A stretch of DNA of 17,595 nt from Clostridia bacterium. Lineage in GTDB: Bacteria; Bacillota_A; Clostridia; TANB77; CAG-508. The notes below the pieces were generated by a model. That model saw nothing but the letters and a program-made list of their open reading frames with translations, was not told where the DNA came from and searched no databases. Location of the stretch: positions 1 to 17,595 of the forward strand of contig JAGATI010000204.1 of NCBI GenBank assembly GCA_017621295.1, read 5' to 3'. Shown here one piece after another: positions 6,727 to 14,126 of the stretch (position 1 is the first letter of the stretch; each line of letters begins with the position of its first letter). A program made the position numbers and the translations under genes.

Positions 6727-6794
6727 TTTCTCTTTACTTTAATTTTATGTTAAACTTAAATTCAAATAATATATAGAACATTATTTGTATAATT

Positions 6795-7052
6795 TCAAAA
6801 CTTTTTCATAAATTTGTTGATTTTTACAATCTGATGAGAACGTTTTGTAAAACCATATGTTCGTGAAACACTATTATATTTACCGTTGCCATATGTTGCA
6901 ATATCTTTTGCTACGTTAAGTACTACGGTATTGTCATTTACTTTTGTCACCTCACATGGAACCAATGCTGAATTGTTTTGGTTATATGATGCTCCCAAAC
7001 AACAAACTACATAATCCCCTCTATTTACTACATTTCCTAATGCATCTTTCAT
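6795..7052 (-). CDS. Small unknown protein, beta-rich
   Basis: An 85-residue protein (MKDALGNVVNRGDYVVCCLG...) that looks like a small beta-barrel. The opening D-x-x-G-N-x-V-x-x-G-D-Y-V followed by alternating strands (CEVTKVNDNTVVLNVA) recalls KOW/SH3-type or DUF-type small phage proteins, but no specific family can be named. The C-terminus is basic (KRSHQIVKINKFMKKF). It is the second-last gene of the minus-strand run before ompA, 21 nt after the 7074-7544 gene. Confidence 0.7.
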   Translation of the reverse strand: MKDALGNVVNRGDYVVCCLGASYNQNNSALVPCEVTKVNDNTVVLNVAKDIATYGNGKYNSVSRTYGFTKRSHQIVKINKFMKKF

Positions 7053-7073
7053 AATTAAATATTTTATATTTGT

Positions 7074-7544
7074 TTAAATTTTTTCTGCATACATTAATGT
7101 TGTTGTAAAATTGTCATAATGATCAGTATCTATCAACCAGCATTTATATCTTGCATTTTCATCAAAGTTAAAGTTACAATAATTCCTATAGTCAAAATCC
7201 CAATTATAAGAATGATTGTTCTTTATATGGTTCAGATATACACCACTATATACTTCTATATAAGCATCTTTATTGCTTAATACTATATCTCTTAATCTTT
7301 TTGTCATCACATTGTTGGGTATGAATCCAACAAGTTTCTTCCATTGCACAATAAATTCATCAGATATGTCAATATTTTCATCTAACATCTCTTCAAATGT
7401 ACACATATTTTGAGGACTAACTTTACGTCTAACTTCTGAATATAGTTGATCTACTGTATCACAATCAACAAAATCTTTAGGATCTAAATCTATCTCAACT
7501 TTATATTCAGACTTATAAGTCAACTTATAATTAATTTTGCTCAT
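7074..7544 (-). CDS. Unknown protein coupled to the methyltransferase gene
   Basis: A 156-residue protein (MSKINYKLTYKSEYKVEIDL...) with a beta-strand start, an acidic helical middle and an aromatic, Asn/Tyr-rich C-terminal half (NHSYNWDFDYRNYCNFNFD near 111-129). I recognise no domain. Its start lies 14 nt inside the end of the cytosine-methyltransferase-like gene, so the two are translationally coupled and it may be an accessory subunit. That role is inferred from position only. Confidence 0.7.
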   Translation of the reverse strand: MSKINYKLTYKSEYKVEIDLDPKDFVDCDTVDQLYSEVRRKVSPQNMCTFEEMLDENIDISDEFIVQWKKLVGFIPNNVMTKRLRDIVLSNKDAYIEVYSGVYLNHIKNNHSYNWDFDYRNYCNFNFDENARYKCWLIDTDHYDNFTTTLMYAEKI

Positions 7545-8838
7545 ATTTTGTATTGTCTTGATAATATATGTTGGCGTTTCCTATTTCTCTATCTATATTG
7601 TCCCAATTTTCAATTACTCTTACAGCTTCACTTACTATAAATTTTGCTGTACCAACTGGAACATTTTGTCCTATCTTTGCACCATCCACATTGATGTCAC
7701 CACATAATTCAAAGTCATTAGGTAATCCCATAAGCCACATAGCTTCTCTTGCAGTAAGAAGTCTGTCATCATCATGATGAAGCATTGTCTGTATAGACTT
7801 AAATTGTACTGCTGGTGTATTGTCTCCATATTGACATAATGTAGTACTATAAAAGTTCTTACCTTGTGACTTCTTATATTCCGCATGATTTATGAATGCT
7901 ATTGACTTATCTTTGATTGAACTGTCAATATTACAGTTTTCTATATATTTGCGGAACTCATCATATAAATTATTTTTTGTTATGTACTTTATTAAATCTG
8001 CAGGTATCTTATGCCTCCACCCATTACCTTCTCTTTCTTTTATGAAATTCATAAGCATTACATTCAATGGTGACATTGCAAATGGCACATTCAATGTAGT
8101 TGCTGATGGTATCTTATTCATATAGTCTCTAACATTGATCATTTTATGTTCATAGTTAAACAATGGTGGCATCTGCTTATAGCAATCAGATATAGTATGC
8201 TTAAAGAAGCAAACAAATGTACGTGGGCGTTTCTGTGGATTGTTGTGATATTTTGTATCTGTCTTATAGTACAATATAGAATATCCTGCTTTATATGCTA
8301 TAGTCTCAAGTTGATTACGTACATGCTCACCTCTGTCTGACATTAAAGTAGGTGCATTTTCAAATATATATGCTTTAGGGCTACAATAATTGAGCACCCA
8401 TTTAGCTATCCATAGCATATTGCAATTTCTCTTATCTTTAGTGTCATCATTAGCAATAGTAACATTAGACAATCCAGCACATACTGGTACAGCAACAATC
8501 AAATCAAGATTTCTAAATATACTTTTGTCAACATTGTCATTACCATTCTTTATATTGTCCATTTTTGCTTCTGATAAGCATATGTCATCAAACATACCAT
8601 GTTCAAAATGATAATATGGAACATTGCAATTGTTCTTATCTAACCAGTCTAATAGATTGTATTCATTGCCAGCAGATACTATATTTCCATCTTTGTCTTT
8701 CTTTACAACATCTGTTCCAGAATATGATACTATCCATTCAGCATCATGCCCTATAGCATAAGCTGCTCCTATATACATACCACCAGTCAATGGTTGTACA
8801 CATCCCCATCTTATATAGTTATTATTGTTTGTCATCAT
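7531..8838 (-). CDS. Cytosine-C5 DNA methyltransferase-like protein, altered catalytic loop
   Basis: A 435-residue protein (start at 8838 or the ATG at 8835). The order of motifs is that of cytosine-C5 methyltransferases: a motif I-like GCVQPLTGGMYIGAAYAIG (12-30), motif IV LIVAVPVCAGLSN (113-125), motif VI FENAP (159-163, ENV to ENA), motif VIII NPQKRPRTFV (200-209), motif IX LLTAREAMWLMGLPNDF (360-376) and motif X IGQNVPVG (389-396). The target-recognition part lies between VIII and IX (about 215-345). The catalytic loop reads PVCA instead of PPCQ: Cys120 is kept, but the Pro before it is Val, and motif I is unusual. It may therefore use another target or chemistry. It overlaps the GT-A gene upstream by 17 nt, which ties it to the base-modification cluster. 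Confidence 0.82.
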   Translation of the reverse strand: MMTNNNNYIRWGCVQPLTGGMYIGAAYAIGHDAEWIVSYSGTDVVKKDKDGNIVSAGNEYNLLDWLDKNNCNVPYYHFEHGMFDDICLSEAKMDNIKNGNDNVDKSIFRNLDLIVAVPVCAGLSNVTIANDDTKDKRNCNMLWIAKWVLNYCSPKAYIFENAPTLMSDRGEHVRNQLETIAYKAGYSILYYKTDTKYHNNPQKRPRTFVCFFKHTISDCYKQMPPLFNYEHKMINVRDYMNKIPSATTLNVPFAMSPLNVMLMNFIKEREGNGWRHKIPADLIKYITKNNLYDEFRKYIENCNIDSSIKDKSIAFINHAEYKKSQGKNFYSTTLCQYGDNTPAVQFKSIQTMLHHDDDRLLTAREAMWLMGLPNDFELCGDINVDGAKIGQNVPVGTAKFIVSEAVRVIENWDNIDREIGNANIYYQDNTKYEQN

Positions 8839-9733
8839 CTTTAATTCTCTTATTTGACTTTCTAACCATGTTTTGATTTATAAGATATTGACGTATCTTT
8901 TCAACATCTCTTGTCTTACATAACTCATATAATGTCTGATCTTGTATTTCAGGAAGTTCTGTTGTATTCCAGAACTTTGAGAACTTTATTCTTGCCTGTA
9001 TACGGCCAACTTTATTGACATATAGTGGTAGATGATATTTCAATGCTTGACCTACTACAAGATTCTCACCATTGTCTATAGTGGTATTCTTTGCGTTTTT
9101 GTCTATATTGTCAAACATGTAGTCACAAACACTTATGCATAACAATCCTTTTTGCAACAACTTTACTATAATGTCAGTATCTTCATTTATTGTACCAGAT
9201 AAGTCATAGCTTACTTGTTTCATTGCTTCTGTATTGAAATATCCAAAGTTAGCTACATTTATGTATGCATTATGATGTACCTCATTTGGCTTTCTCCATC
9301 CAATATATCCCCATCGTATATTGCATGTATATGCTGCATTATGCTCTACTGAAGCATCAACCATAGCATTAAGCATCTCATTAAAGTCACATTTATAAAA
9401 TGGATATGTAGAACTAGTCTCTCTTTTCTTAGAATTTCTTATAGACCATGCAGCATATCTTATGTCATCATCAAACATAAAATAACCGGCATATCCATTA
9501 TCTATAGCAAACTTACGAATATATTCACGTTTAGCAAATATGTTTGTTACATCAGGTGCTATTATATATATGTTGGACTTAGTTGCATATTGATTATACT
9601 CATCTATATTTGGGTCATTTTGTTGTGTAGTAATGTATATGTCAAATTTGCTGTCAATATTCTTTAAATTTGACAGCAAATCTGAATGTCTATGCTTATA
9701 AACTACTACAAATATGGCATGTTTATTCGTCAT
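8822..9733 (-). CDS. GT-A family glycosyltransferase, probable DNA-sugar role
   Basis: A 303-residue protein from the ATG at 9733, which leaves a 16-nt gap after the beta-glucosyltransferase gene; a longer frame from 9766 would overlap that gene. It opens with a strand (AIFVVVYKHR), has a GT-A metal-binding DxD as FMFDDDIRYA (85-94), and an acidic pair INEDTDIIVKLLQKG (182-196) of the sort that holds the catalytic base in GT-A enzymes. The last 45 residues form a separate helical tail. It lies between the DNA beta-glucosyltransferase and the C5-methyltransferase-like gene, with overlaps or short gaps. A likely job is a second sugar on hydroxymethylcytosine, or a disaccharide, as in T2/T6. TET-associated glycosyltransferases (also GT-A) are another possible relative. 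Modification of virion glycans cannot be excluded. Confidence 0.75.
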   Translation of the reverse strand: MTNKHAIFVVVYKHRHSDLLSNLKNIDSKFDIYITTQQNDPNIDEYNQYATKSNIYIIAPDVTNIFAKREYIRKFAIDNGYAGYFMFDDDIRYAAWSIRNSKKRETSSTYPFYKCDFNEMLNAMVDASVEHNAAYTCNIRWGYIGWRKPNEVHHNAYINVANFGYFNTEAMKQVSYDLSGTINEDTDIIVKLLQKGLLCISVCDYMFDNIDKNAKNTTIDNGENLVVGQALKYHLPLYVNKVGRIQARIKFSKFWNTTELPEIQDQTLYELCKTRDVEKIRQYLINQNMVRKSNKRIKDDDKQ

Positions 9734-9749
9734 ATATATAAACTTTCTA

Positions 9750-10925
9750 TTATTTGTACATTTCAAACTGACTTAGAATTTCTTCTCGTTGAAGCTTTAC
9801 AATCTTTCTGAACAATTCCTCATCATCAACAATTTTTCTATATTTCCTCTTAAGATCCTGAGGAGAATCTACATAACAAAACTCTCTAAGGAATTCATTC
9901 TTAATGAATCTCTTTTCTTTGTCATATTCTATATATATAAATGCTACAACATCTAATAGCATTGATTCAAAGAAACGTGGAGTTCTGATATTGTTATTGT
10001 GTAAGTTGTCACCAAGAACAAGAGTAGCTTTAGCATTTTCAGGAATAAGTCTAAACATATCATCATGTGAGACGTATGGTCCATATTCATATGAACAATA
10101 TTCCCAATTTGGATCAAATCCAAATACTATATTGTTGAATTCAATATCATCATAGAAATTATTGATGATTCTATTACGTTCAGTCTGTCTATTATTGCCA
10201 AAATATACCAAGTCATATTCACGTTGATCAAAATTATAGTCTTTTAGCTTTTTGTCAAGATCTTCCTTAACAGCGTAATATTCAAACAATGGTATGAAGG
10301 CCCATTCATAATTAGGATTCAACTTTACTCTATTAGCAACTTCTTTCTTACCATTCTTGGTAACTTTATTCATGTATGTTGTGTAATATGCATTATAGTT
10401 ACAACCCCCCATAGCAATTTTAATCTTTGGGTATACCTTAGCAGACCATTTATCACAAAATTCCGGTGTCACAATCGTTCTACCTTCTTTTGAATCTGTC
10501 TTAATGTACTTTTCATCAACAATACGTGTCTTAAGATAAGCTGCAAAATCAGTACAAGGCATCTTAGGATCTAACAACAAATACCATATGTCACCTTTGA
10601 AGTCAAACAACTTCTTAAATGTTACAATTGCCTCACTCTTGAATAGTCCACCAAATGGATTATAACTATGATTGTAAATAAAAATTTCATCATAGTCATT
10701 TATGTCTACATCTGAAATGTTCTTAAAATAGTCTAAATCAGCTTCTTTCTTTGACTTAAGACTAAGATAGTCAACTTTCCTACCATATATGTCCTGCAAA
10801 ATATTCCTAAAATAGACTAAATCAACTGATCTAACATTCTTCGAACTAAGAGATATTCTGGTACCCATACAAACTATACCAGTTCTCTTACTTTCTTTCT
10901 TAAATTCTAATTCTCTATCTAACAT
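9750..10925 (-). CDS. bgt: DNA beta-glucosyltransferase, T4 BGT-like
   Basis: Transfers glucose from UDP-glucose to 5-hydroxymethylcytosine in duplex DNA. The 391-residue protein follows T4 BGT (351 aa) along its length. DVDINDYDEIFIYN (72-85) and NPFGG (89-93) match T4 EVDVNDYDRLIVVN and NFFGG. WYLLLDPKMPC (114-124) matches YYLFTDIRLPF and places Asp119 at catalytic Asp100. FGNNRQTERN (242-251) matches GGSFRSGQRE and keeps both UDP-binding arginines (246, 250). LGDNLHNNNIRTPRFFESM (304-322) matches IGDKNYNDNFITLRVWETM and keeps Arg317 and Glu320. The fold is GT-B. About 15 extra N-terminal residues precede the GIVCMG strand. A homing endonuclease gene lies just upstream and a GT-A gene just downstream. 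Confidence 0.93.
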   Translation of the reverse strand: MLDRELEFKKESKRTGIVCMGTRISLSSKNVRSVDLVYFRNILQDIYGRKVDYLSLKSKKEADLDYFKNISDVDINDYDEIFIYNHSYNPFGGLFKSEAIVTFKKLFDFKGDIWYLLLDPKMPCTDFAAYLKTRIVDEKYIKTDSKEGRTIVTPEFCDKWSAKVYPKIKIAMGGCNYNAYYTTYMNKVTKNGKKEVANRVKLNPNYEWAFIPLFEYYAVKEDLDKKLKDYNFDQREYDLVYFGNNRQTERNRIINNFYDDIEFNNIVFGFDPNWEYCSYEYGPYVSHDDMFRLIPENAKATLVLGDNLHNNNIRTPRFFESMLLDVVAFIYIEYDKEKRFIKNEFLREFCYVDSPQDLKRKYRKIVDDEELFRKIVKLQREEILSQFEMYK

Positions 10926-10972
10926 AACTCTATTATAATTTAGATTAATAATATGTATATAATATAGTAACT

Positions 10973-12274
10973 TTAACTTAAATTTTCAATTATAGTTGCA
11001 ATACATACATCTAATTTGTCAGAAAATATTTCTATATAGTTTAGATTGTTCTGTTTTGCTGTGTTTCTCTTATTTACATCCCTAACAGTCCAAGTATTTA
11101 TTGCATTATCAAAGTATTTAGTATGCTTATTCTTCCATAATTCTAATTTATCTACATCTTCTAGATTATTTTCATTATAAGGATGCCCTCCATGTGTCCA
11201 ATGTCCTTGTATTTCTACATATAATTCTATTAATGGAAAATAAAAATCACAACAATATGGATATAATTTTGACTTATATTGTGAAATGAATTCAATATTA
11301 TTGTCAATAAGATATTTTGTTATGTCATTTTCTATTTTTGACTTATTGAATGAATTGTTATTTTTCTTTGTCTGATATCCATTTTCAACTATTTTCTTTT
11401 TTACTTCAGGTATTTGACTTATCCAATTTACATTATATTTAGACTTACATGTTAATCTTACTTTATCAACATATTGTTTATGTAATTCGGGTATCTTAAA
11501 TATATTGTCAACATTATATTTTCTAATTAATATTGCTTTACATTTGTCTCTTATAATTTTTGACTTTAACGGATTGTCAACATTATATTTTCTTAAACAT
11601 GTAGATATGCATTTATCTTTATAGTCTTTACTATGAACATATATTTCTGTTCCATATTTTTTCTTGCATGTTTTCTTTATTTTTTCTTTATATTCATTAA
11701 CTATAAATGTATTTGATACTCCATATTTTAATTTACATGTTTCTACATACTTATCTCTATTTGTAAAGTTTTCATTTCCATATTTTATTAAACATGTATG
11801 TCTATGTTTTTCAATATTATTATAAGACAATGATCCATATTTTTCAATCATTGTCTTCTTATATTTATTTCTAACTTCTTTATTAGATAAAGAACAAGCA
11901 TATCCGTATTTAGACATATTTGTTGCAATTATCTTATCTCTTATTTGTTTTGAACTGCTATAATGTTCACATCCATATTTTTGTAATGATGTTTTTCGTA
12001 TTTTCTTTTTTATTCTTTCTTTAATTTCTGGATCTTTATGAATGCATGATCGTGAACAATATACCTTGAATCCATTTTTAAAATACACCTTACCTCCACA
12101 TACCTTACATGTAGGTCTTATTTCTATATTATGTCTAATACGATATATTGATTCATGTAGACTTTCAGAATCAATATATCGGTTGTTTGCATATTCTACA
12201 ATGTCAGAATCTAATTTAGACAATATTATTGACTTATTATTCTTTAATCTTTCTATTACATCTAAATCTGTCAT
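10973..12274 (-). CDS. Free-standing homing endonuclease (KYG repeats, VSR-like nuclease)
   Basis: A 433-residue protein in three parts. First, a treble-clef zinc finger, CKVCG (56-60) with CSRSC (73-77). Second, nine repeats anchored by KYG or KYN at residues 99, 122, 145, 164, 183, 206, 229, 252 and 279, mostly 23 residues apart, each with a short basic helix; this DNA-reading repeat type occurs in phage homing endonucleases. Third, a C-terminal VSR/EDxHD-like nuclease (about 310-425): SKIENDITKYL, Asp343 in CCDFYFP, Glu354 and Gln356 in LYVEIQGHWTHGGH, and a final strand NYIEIF. Such enzymes spread by cutting uninserted relatives. It overlaps the membrane gene upstream (ATGA) and lies 47 nt from bgt, interrupting the modification cluster. 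Confidence 0.85.
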   Translation of the reverse strand: MTDLDVIERLKNNKSIILSKLDSDIVEYANNRYIDSESLHESIYRIRHNIEIRPTCKVCGGKVYFKNGFKVYCSRSCIHKDPEIKERIKKKIRKTSLQKYGCEHYSSSKQIRDKIIATNMSKYGYACSLSNKEVRNKYKKTMIEKYGSLSYNNIEKHRHTCLIKYGNENFTNRDKYVETCKLKYGVSNTFIVNEYKEKIKKTCKKKYGTEIYVHSKDYKDKCISTCLRKYNVDNPLKSKIIRDKCKAILIRKYNVDNIFKIPELHKQYVDKVRLTCKSKYNVNWISQIPEVKKKIVENGYQTKKNNNSFNKSKIENDITKYLIDNNIEFISQYKSKLYPYCCDFYFPLIELYVEIQGHWTHGGHPYNENNLEDVDKLELWKNKHTKYFDNAINTWTVRDVNKRNTAKQNNLNYIEIFSDKLDVCIATIIENLS

Positions 12275-12483
12275 GCATCAAATAAGTCATTATATATTTT
12301 AATGCATATTAATGTGTATGTAAATATTAGACATAATATATCAAATAATGTCAACAATATTGCATTTATCTTATGTTGTGGTTCATATATAATTACATTC
12401 TTACAACATAATATACATTTATATGTAAAATATGTCAACATTAAACACAATATTGTCAATATTATATATTCAAAATTTTGCAT
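12271..12483 (-). CDS. Small two-pass membrane protein
   Basis: A 70-residue protein from the ATG at 12483 (MQNFEYIILTILCLMLTYF); a TTG six bases earlier also opens the frame. Two hydrophobic segments (about 5-26 and 40-62) flank a short polar loop with a cluster of cysteines (CILCC). The stop overlaps the start of the homing endonuclease (ATGA), and the start lies two bases after the stop of the next membrane gene. No family is recognised. Candidates are an envelope-modifying or superinfection-exclusion peptide. Confidence 0.6.
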   Translation of the reverse strand: MQNFEYIILTILCLMLTYFTYKCILCCKNVIIYEPQHKINAILLTLFDILCLIFTYTLICIKIYNDLFDA

Positions 12484-12485
12484 AG

Positions 12486-12695
12486 TCAATATAATTTATA
12501 AATATATATCATTCTATCTATAATCCATCCTGTCAATATACATGAAACTAATATTGTTCCGTACATCATTCCATAATAAAATATAGAATATTTATTATTG
12601 TATTTGTACATATTAATTGTTTCTGATATCAATTTATACCATGTAAAGATTACTAATGATGATATTATAACTGTAAATACTATTAATGCTCCCAT
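12486..12695 (-). CDS. Small two-pass membrane protein
   Basis: A 69-residue protein (MGALIVFTVIISSLVIFTWY...) with two hydrophobic segments (about 2-18 and 40-60) joined by a polar, Tyr/Asn/Lys-rich loop. It has no signal-peptide cleavage site and no recognised family. It is the middle gene of three consecutive tiny membrane genes between dCMP hydroxymethylase and the homing endonuclease, spaced by 2 and 16 nt, so all three are probably co-translated. Confidence 0.6.
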   Translation of the reverse strand: MGALIVFTVIISSLVIFTWYKLISETINMYKYNNKYSIFYYGMMYGTILVSCILTGWIIDRMIYIYKLY

Positions 12696-12711
12696 ATTGT
12701 AATTCCATATT

Positions 12712-12786
12712 CTAATTTTCTAAATATGCATACATCAATAATCCAAAAACTACTCCTACTAACATAATTGTAAGTACTACTCCCAT
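12712..12786 (-). CDS. Very small single-pass membrane peptide
   Basis: A 24-codon frame (MGVVLTIMLVGVVFGLLMYA, then YLEN) made almost entirely of one hydrophobic helix. It starts 7 nt after the stop of dCMP hydroxymethylase and ends 16 nt before the next membrane gene, filling the gap exactly. It has the same MG + hydrophobic start as its neighbour. The position and composition favour a real peptide, but it is short enough that chance cannot be excluded. Confidence 0.45.
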   Translation of the reverse strand: MGVVLTIMLVGVVFGLLMYAYLEN

Positions 12787-12793
12787 AATATCA

Positions 12794-13480
12794 TTATTCT
12801 TTTAAATATTTGAAATGTCTTTCATAAACATGTAATGAGCCACAATTATATATTATTGGCTTCATCTCAATATCTACTTCCATCTTTTTTGCTAAATCTG
12901 TTGCTAACTGCTTTTGTACATGCATATGCCATTGTACATCTGAGTTGTACCCAAATACAGAATCACATGAACGTTGATATACTGCATATATGAAATCGTA
13001 TCCATCAGAATCTTCTTTCTTATTTAAGAAACAATGTACATAATGTGTGCAACAAAAGTCATGCATATGATTCTTATTCCAATCTTGTTGCATACTTGGT
13101 CTTGTATATATCATAACAGCTTGACGTGTTGTTGGATCATTCATTAGGCTCCATAAGCAATTATAATATTGACTTCCATTTTCCTTCGAATATATCATCC
13201 AACCATAGTTTGAATTTATGTCTCCATTTATATCAGCTACCTGTTGCCATATCTTTGGTACAGGAGGTTTCATGTCATATACATTTCTTGACATAGATAT
13301 ATACCAAGCAATCTCACGTTTTGCATATTCATAATTTGGCTTTCTTATAATCCAATCATTATTTGCTTCAAATTGAATAGCTTGCAATTCTAATGTCTTT
13401 GTTCCATCTTTTGTTATTCTAAATTCTTTATTTGTTAATTTTTGCTTAAATATGTCTCTAATATCTTCTGTCTTATACAT
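12794..13480 (-). CDS. dCMP 5-hydroxymethylase (thymidylate synthase family)
   Basis: Converts dCMP to 5-hydroxymethyl-dCMP with methylene-tetrahydrofolate, the first step towards hydroxymethylcytosine DNA. The 228 residues keep the thymidylate-synthase landmarks: REIAWYISMSRN (55-66, with the catalytic Glu), IWQQVADINGDINSNYGW (77-94), DPTTRQAVMIYTRP (115-128, with the phosphate-binding Arg), the nucleophile in DFCCTHYVHCFL (Cys144 by alignment to the PC[HT] motif), YQRSCDSVFGYNSDVQWH (168-185) and SLHVYERH (215-222). At the position of E. coli TS Asn177, which selects dUMP, this protein has Asp181, as in T4 gp42, which selects dCMP. That is why I call hydroxymethylase and not thymidylate synthase; a dCMP methylase is the main alternative. 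A dNMP-kinase-like gene lies 28 nt upstream. Confidence 0.85.
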   Translation of the reverse strand: MYKTEDIRDIFKQKLTNKEFRITKDGTKTLELQAIQFEANNDWIIRKPNYEYAKREIAWYISMSRNVYDMKPPVPKIWQQVADINGDINSNYGWMIYSKENGSQYYNCLWSLMNDPTTRQAVMIYTRPSMQQDWNKNHMHDFCCTHYVHCFLNKKEDSDGYDFIYAVYQRSCDSVFGYNSDVQWHMHVQKQLATDLAKKMEVDIEMKPIIYNCGSLHVYERHFKYLKE

Positions 13481-13508
13481 TATTTCATAATTGTAATATA
13501 TTTTTATA

Positions 13509-14075
13509 TTATTCTCCTATGAGATCATATATTTCTGTCATAATGTCATCAATTGGCTTAAAATATTTTCCATTATTGACAGTTATCAATTTTTTGGGTA
13601 AGTTAGAAAAATTATGTATAGTCTCAAATCTTTGTTTTTCTGTTTCAATATTTGATATTTTTGTATCTGACAATGATTTACCATCATCATTCTTTACTAA
13701 GAAATCAGGATTATCAACAACTAATGTTATAAGATATATATTGTTTGTATATTCTTTAAGAAATGATTCTATTGTTAGTATAGTCTCTAATACTCTATTT
13801 TCATCTGCATTTCTATACATACAACCATATACATATTCACCATACCAACTTCTATTATATATGAAAGCATCTGTATCACCTATAATAAATTCTTTTACAT
13901 TAAGATCTGCATATGACTTAAACAACTCTTCTTGTTCTTTTTGTGCTGATTTACTATCCGATGACTTTGGCTTACCACAATGAATTAATCTTATTACTGG
14001 ATATTTTTCTAATAATTTGCCTATAATAGTATTCTTACCAGTATTGTCCATTCCTTCAATTATTATTGTCTTCAT
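13509..14075 (-). CDS. Deoxynucleoside monophosphate kinase-like (thymidylate kinase type)
   Basis: A 188-residue P-loop protein that probably phosphorylates a dNMP, plausibly hydroxymethyl-dCMP (the role of T4 gp1, though from another subfamily). The P-loop is GMDNTGKNT (8-16), aligned with the thymidylate-kinase GxDGSGKTT. The residue after the invariant Lys is Asn, where Ser or Thr normally binds magnesium, with Thr next to it. The second motif is NRSWYGEYVYG (74-84), the DR(Y/W) element of this family with Asp changed to Asn. A lid region rich in Lys/Asp follows near 125-150. The two deviations leave some doubt about activity. It lies immediately upstream of dCMP hydroxymethylase on the same strand. 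Confidence 0.78.
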   Translation of the reverse strand: MKTIIIEGMDNTGKNTIIGKLLEKYPVIRLIHCGKPKSSDSKSAQKEQEELFKSYADLNVKEFIIGDTDAFIYNRSWYGEYVYGCMYRNADENRVLETILTIESFLKEYTNNIYLITLVVDNPDFLVKNDDGKSLSDTKISNIETEKQRFETIHNFSNLPKKLITVNNGKYFKPIDDIMTEIYDLIGE

Positions 14076-14126
14076 ATGTCAATATAATATAATTATGTTA
14101 AATATAGATATATATTACATATGTTT

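Noticed and set aside
11500..11600. Direct DNA repeat (about 20 bp, twice)
   Set aside because: It is codon-level repetition inside the KYG/KYN repeat region of the homing endonuclease, not an independent element.
12794..13480. Ordinary thymidylate synthase
   Set aside because: The residue equivalent to E. coli Asn177 is Asp, the known switch to dCMP, and the gene lies near a DNA beta-glucosyltransferase.
13519..13983. 154-residue plus-strand open frame
   Set aside because: It is antisense to the P-loop kinase gene and shows no motif.
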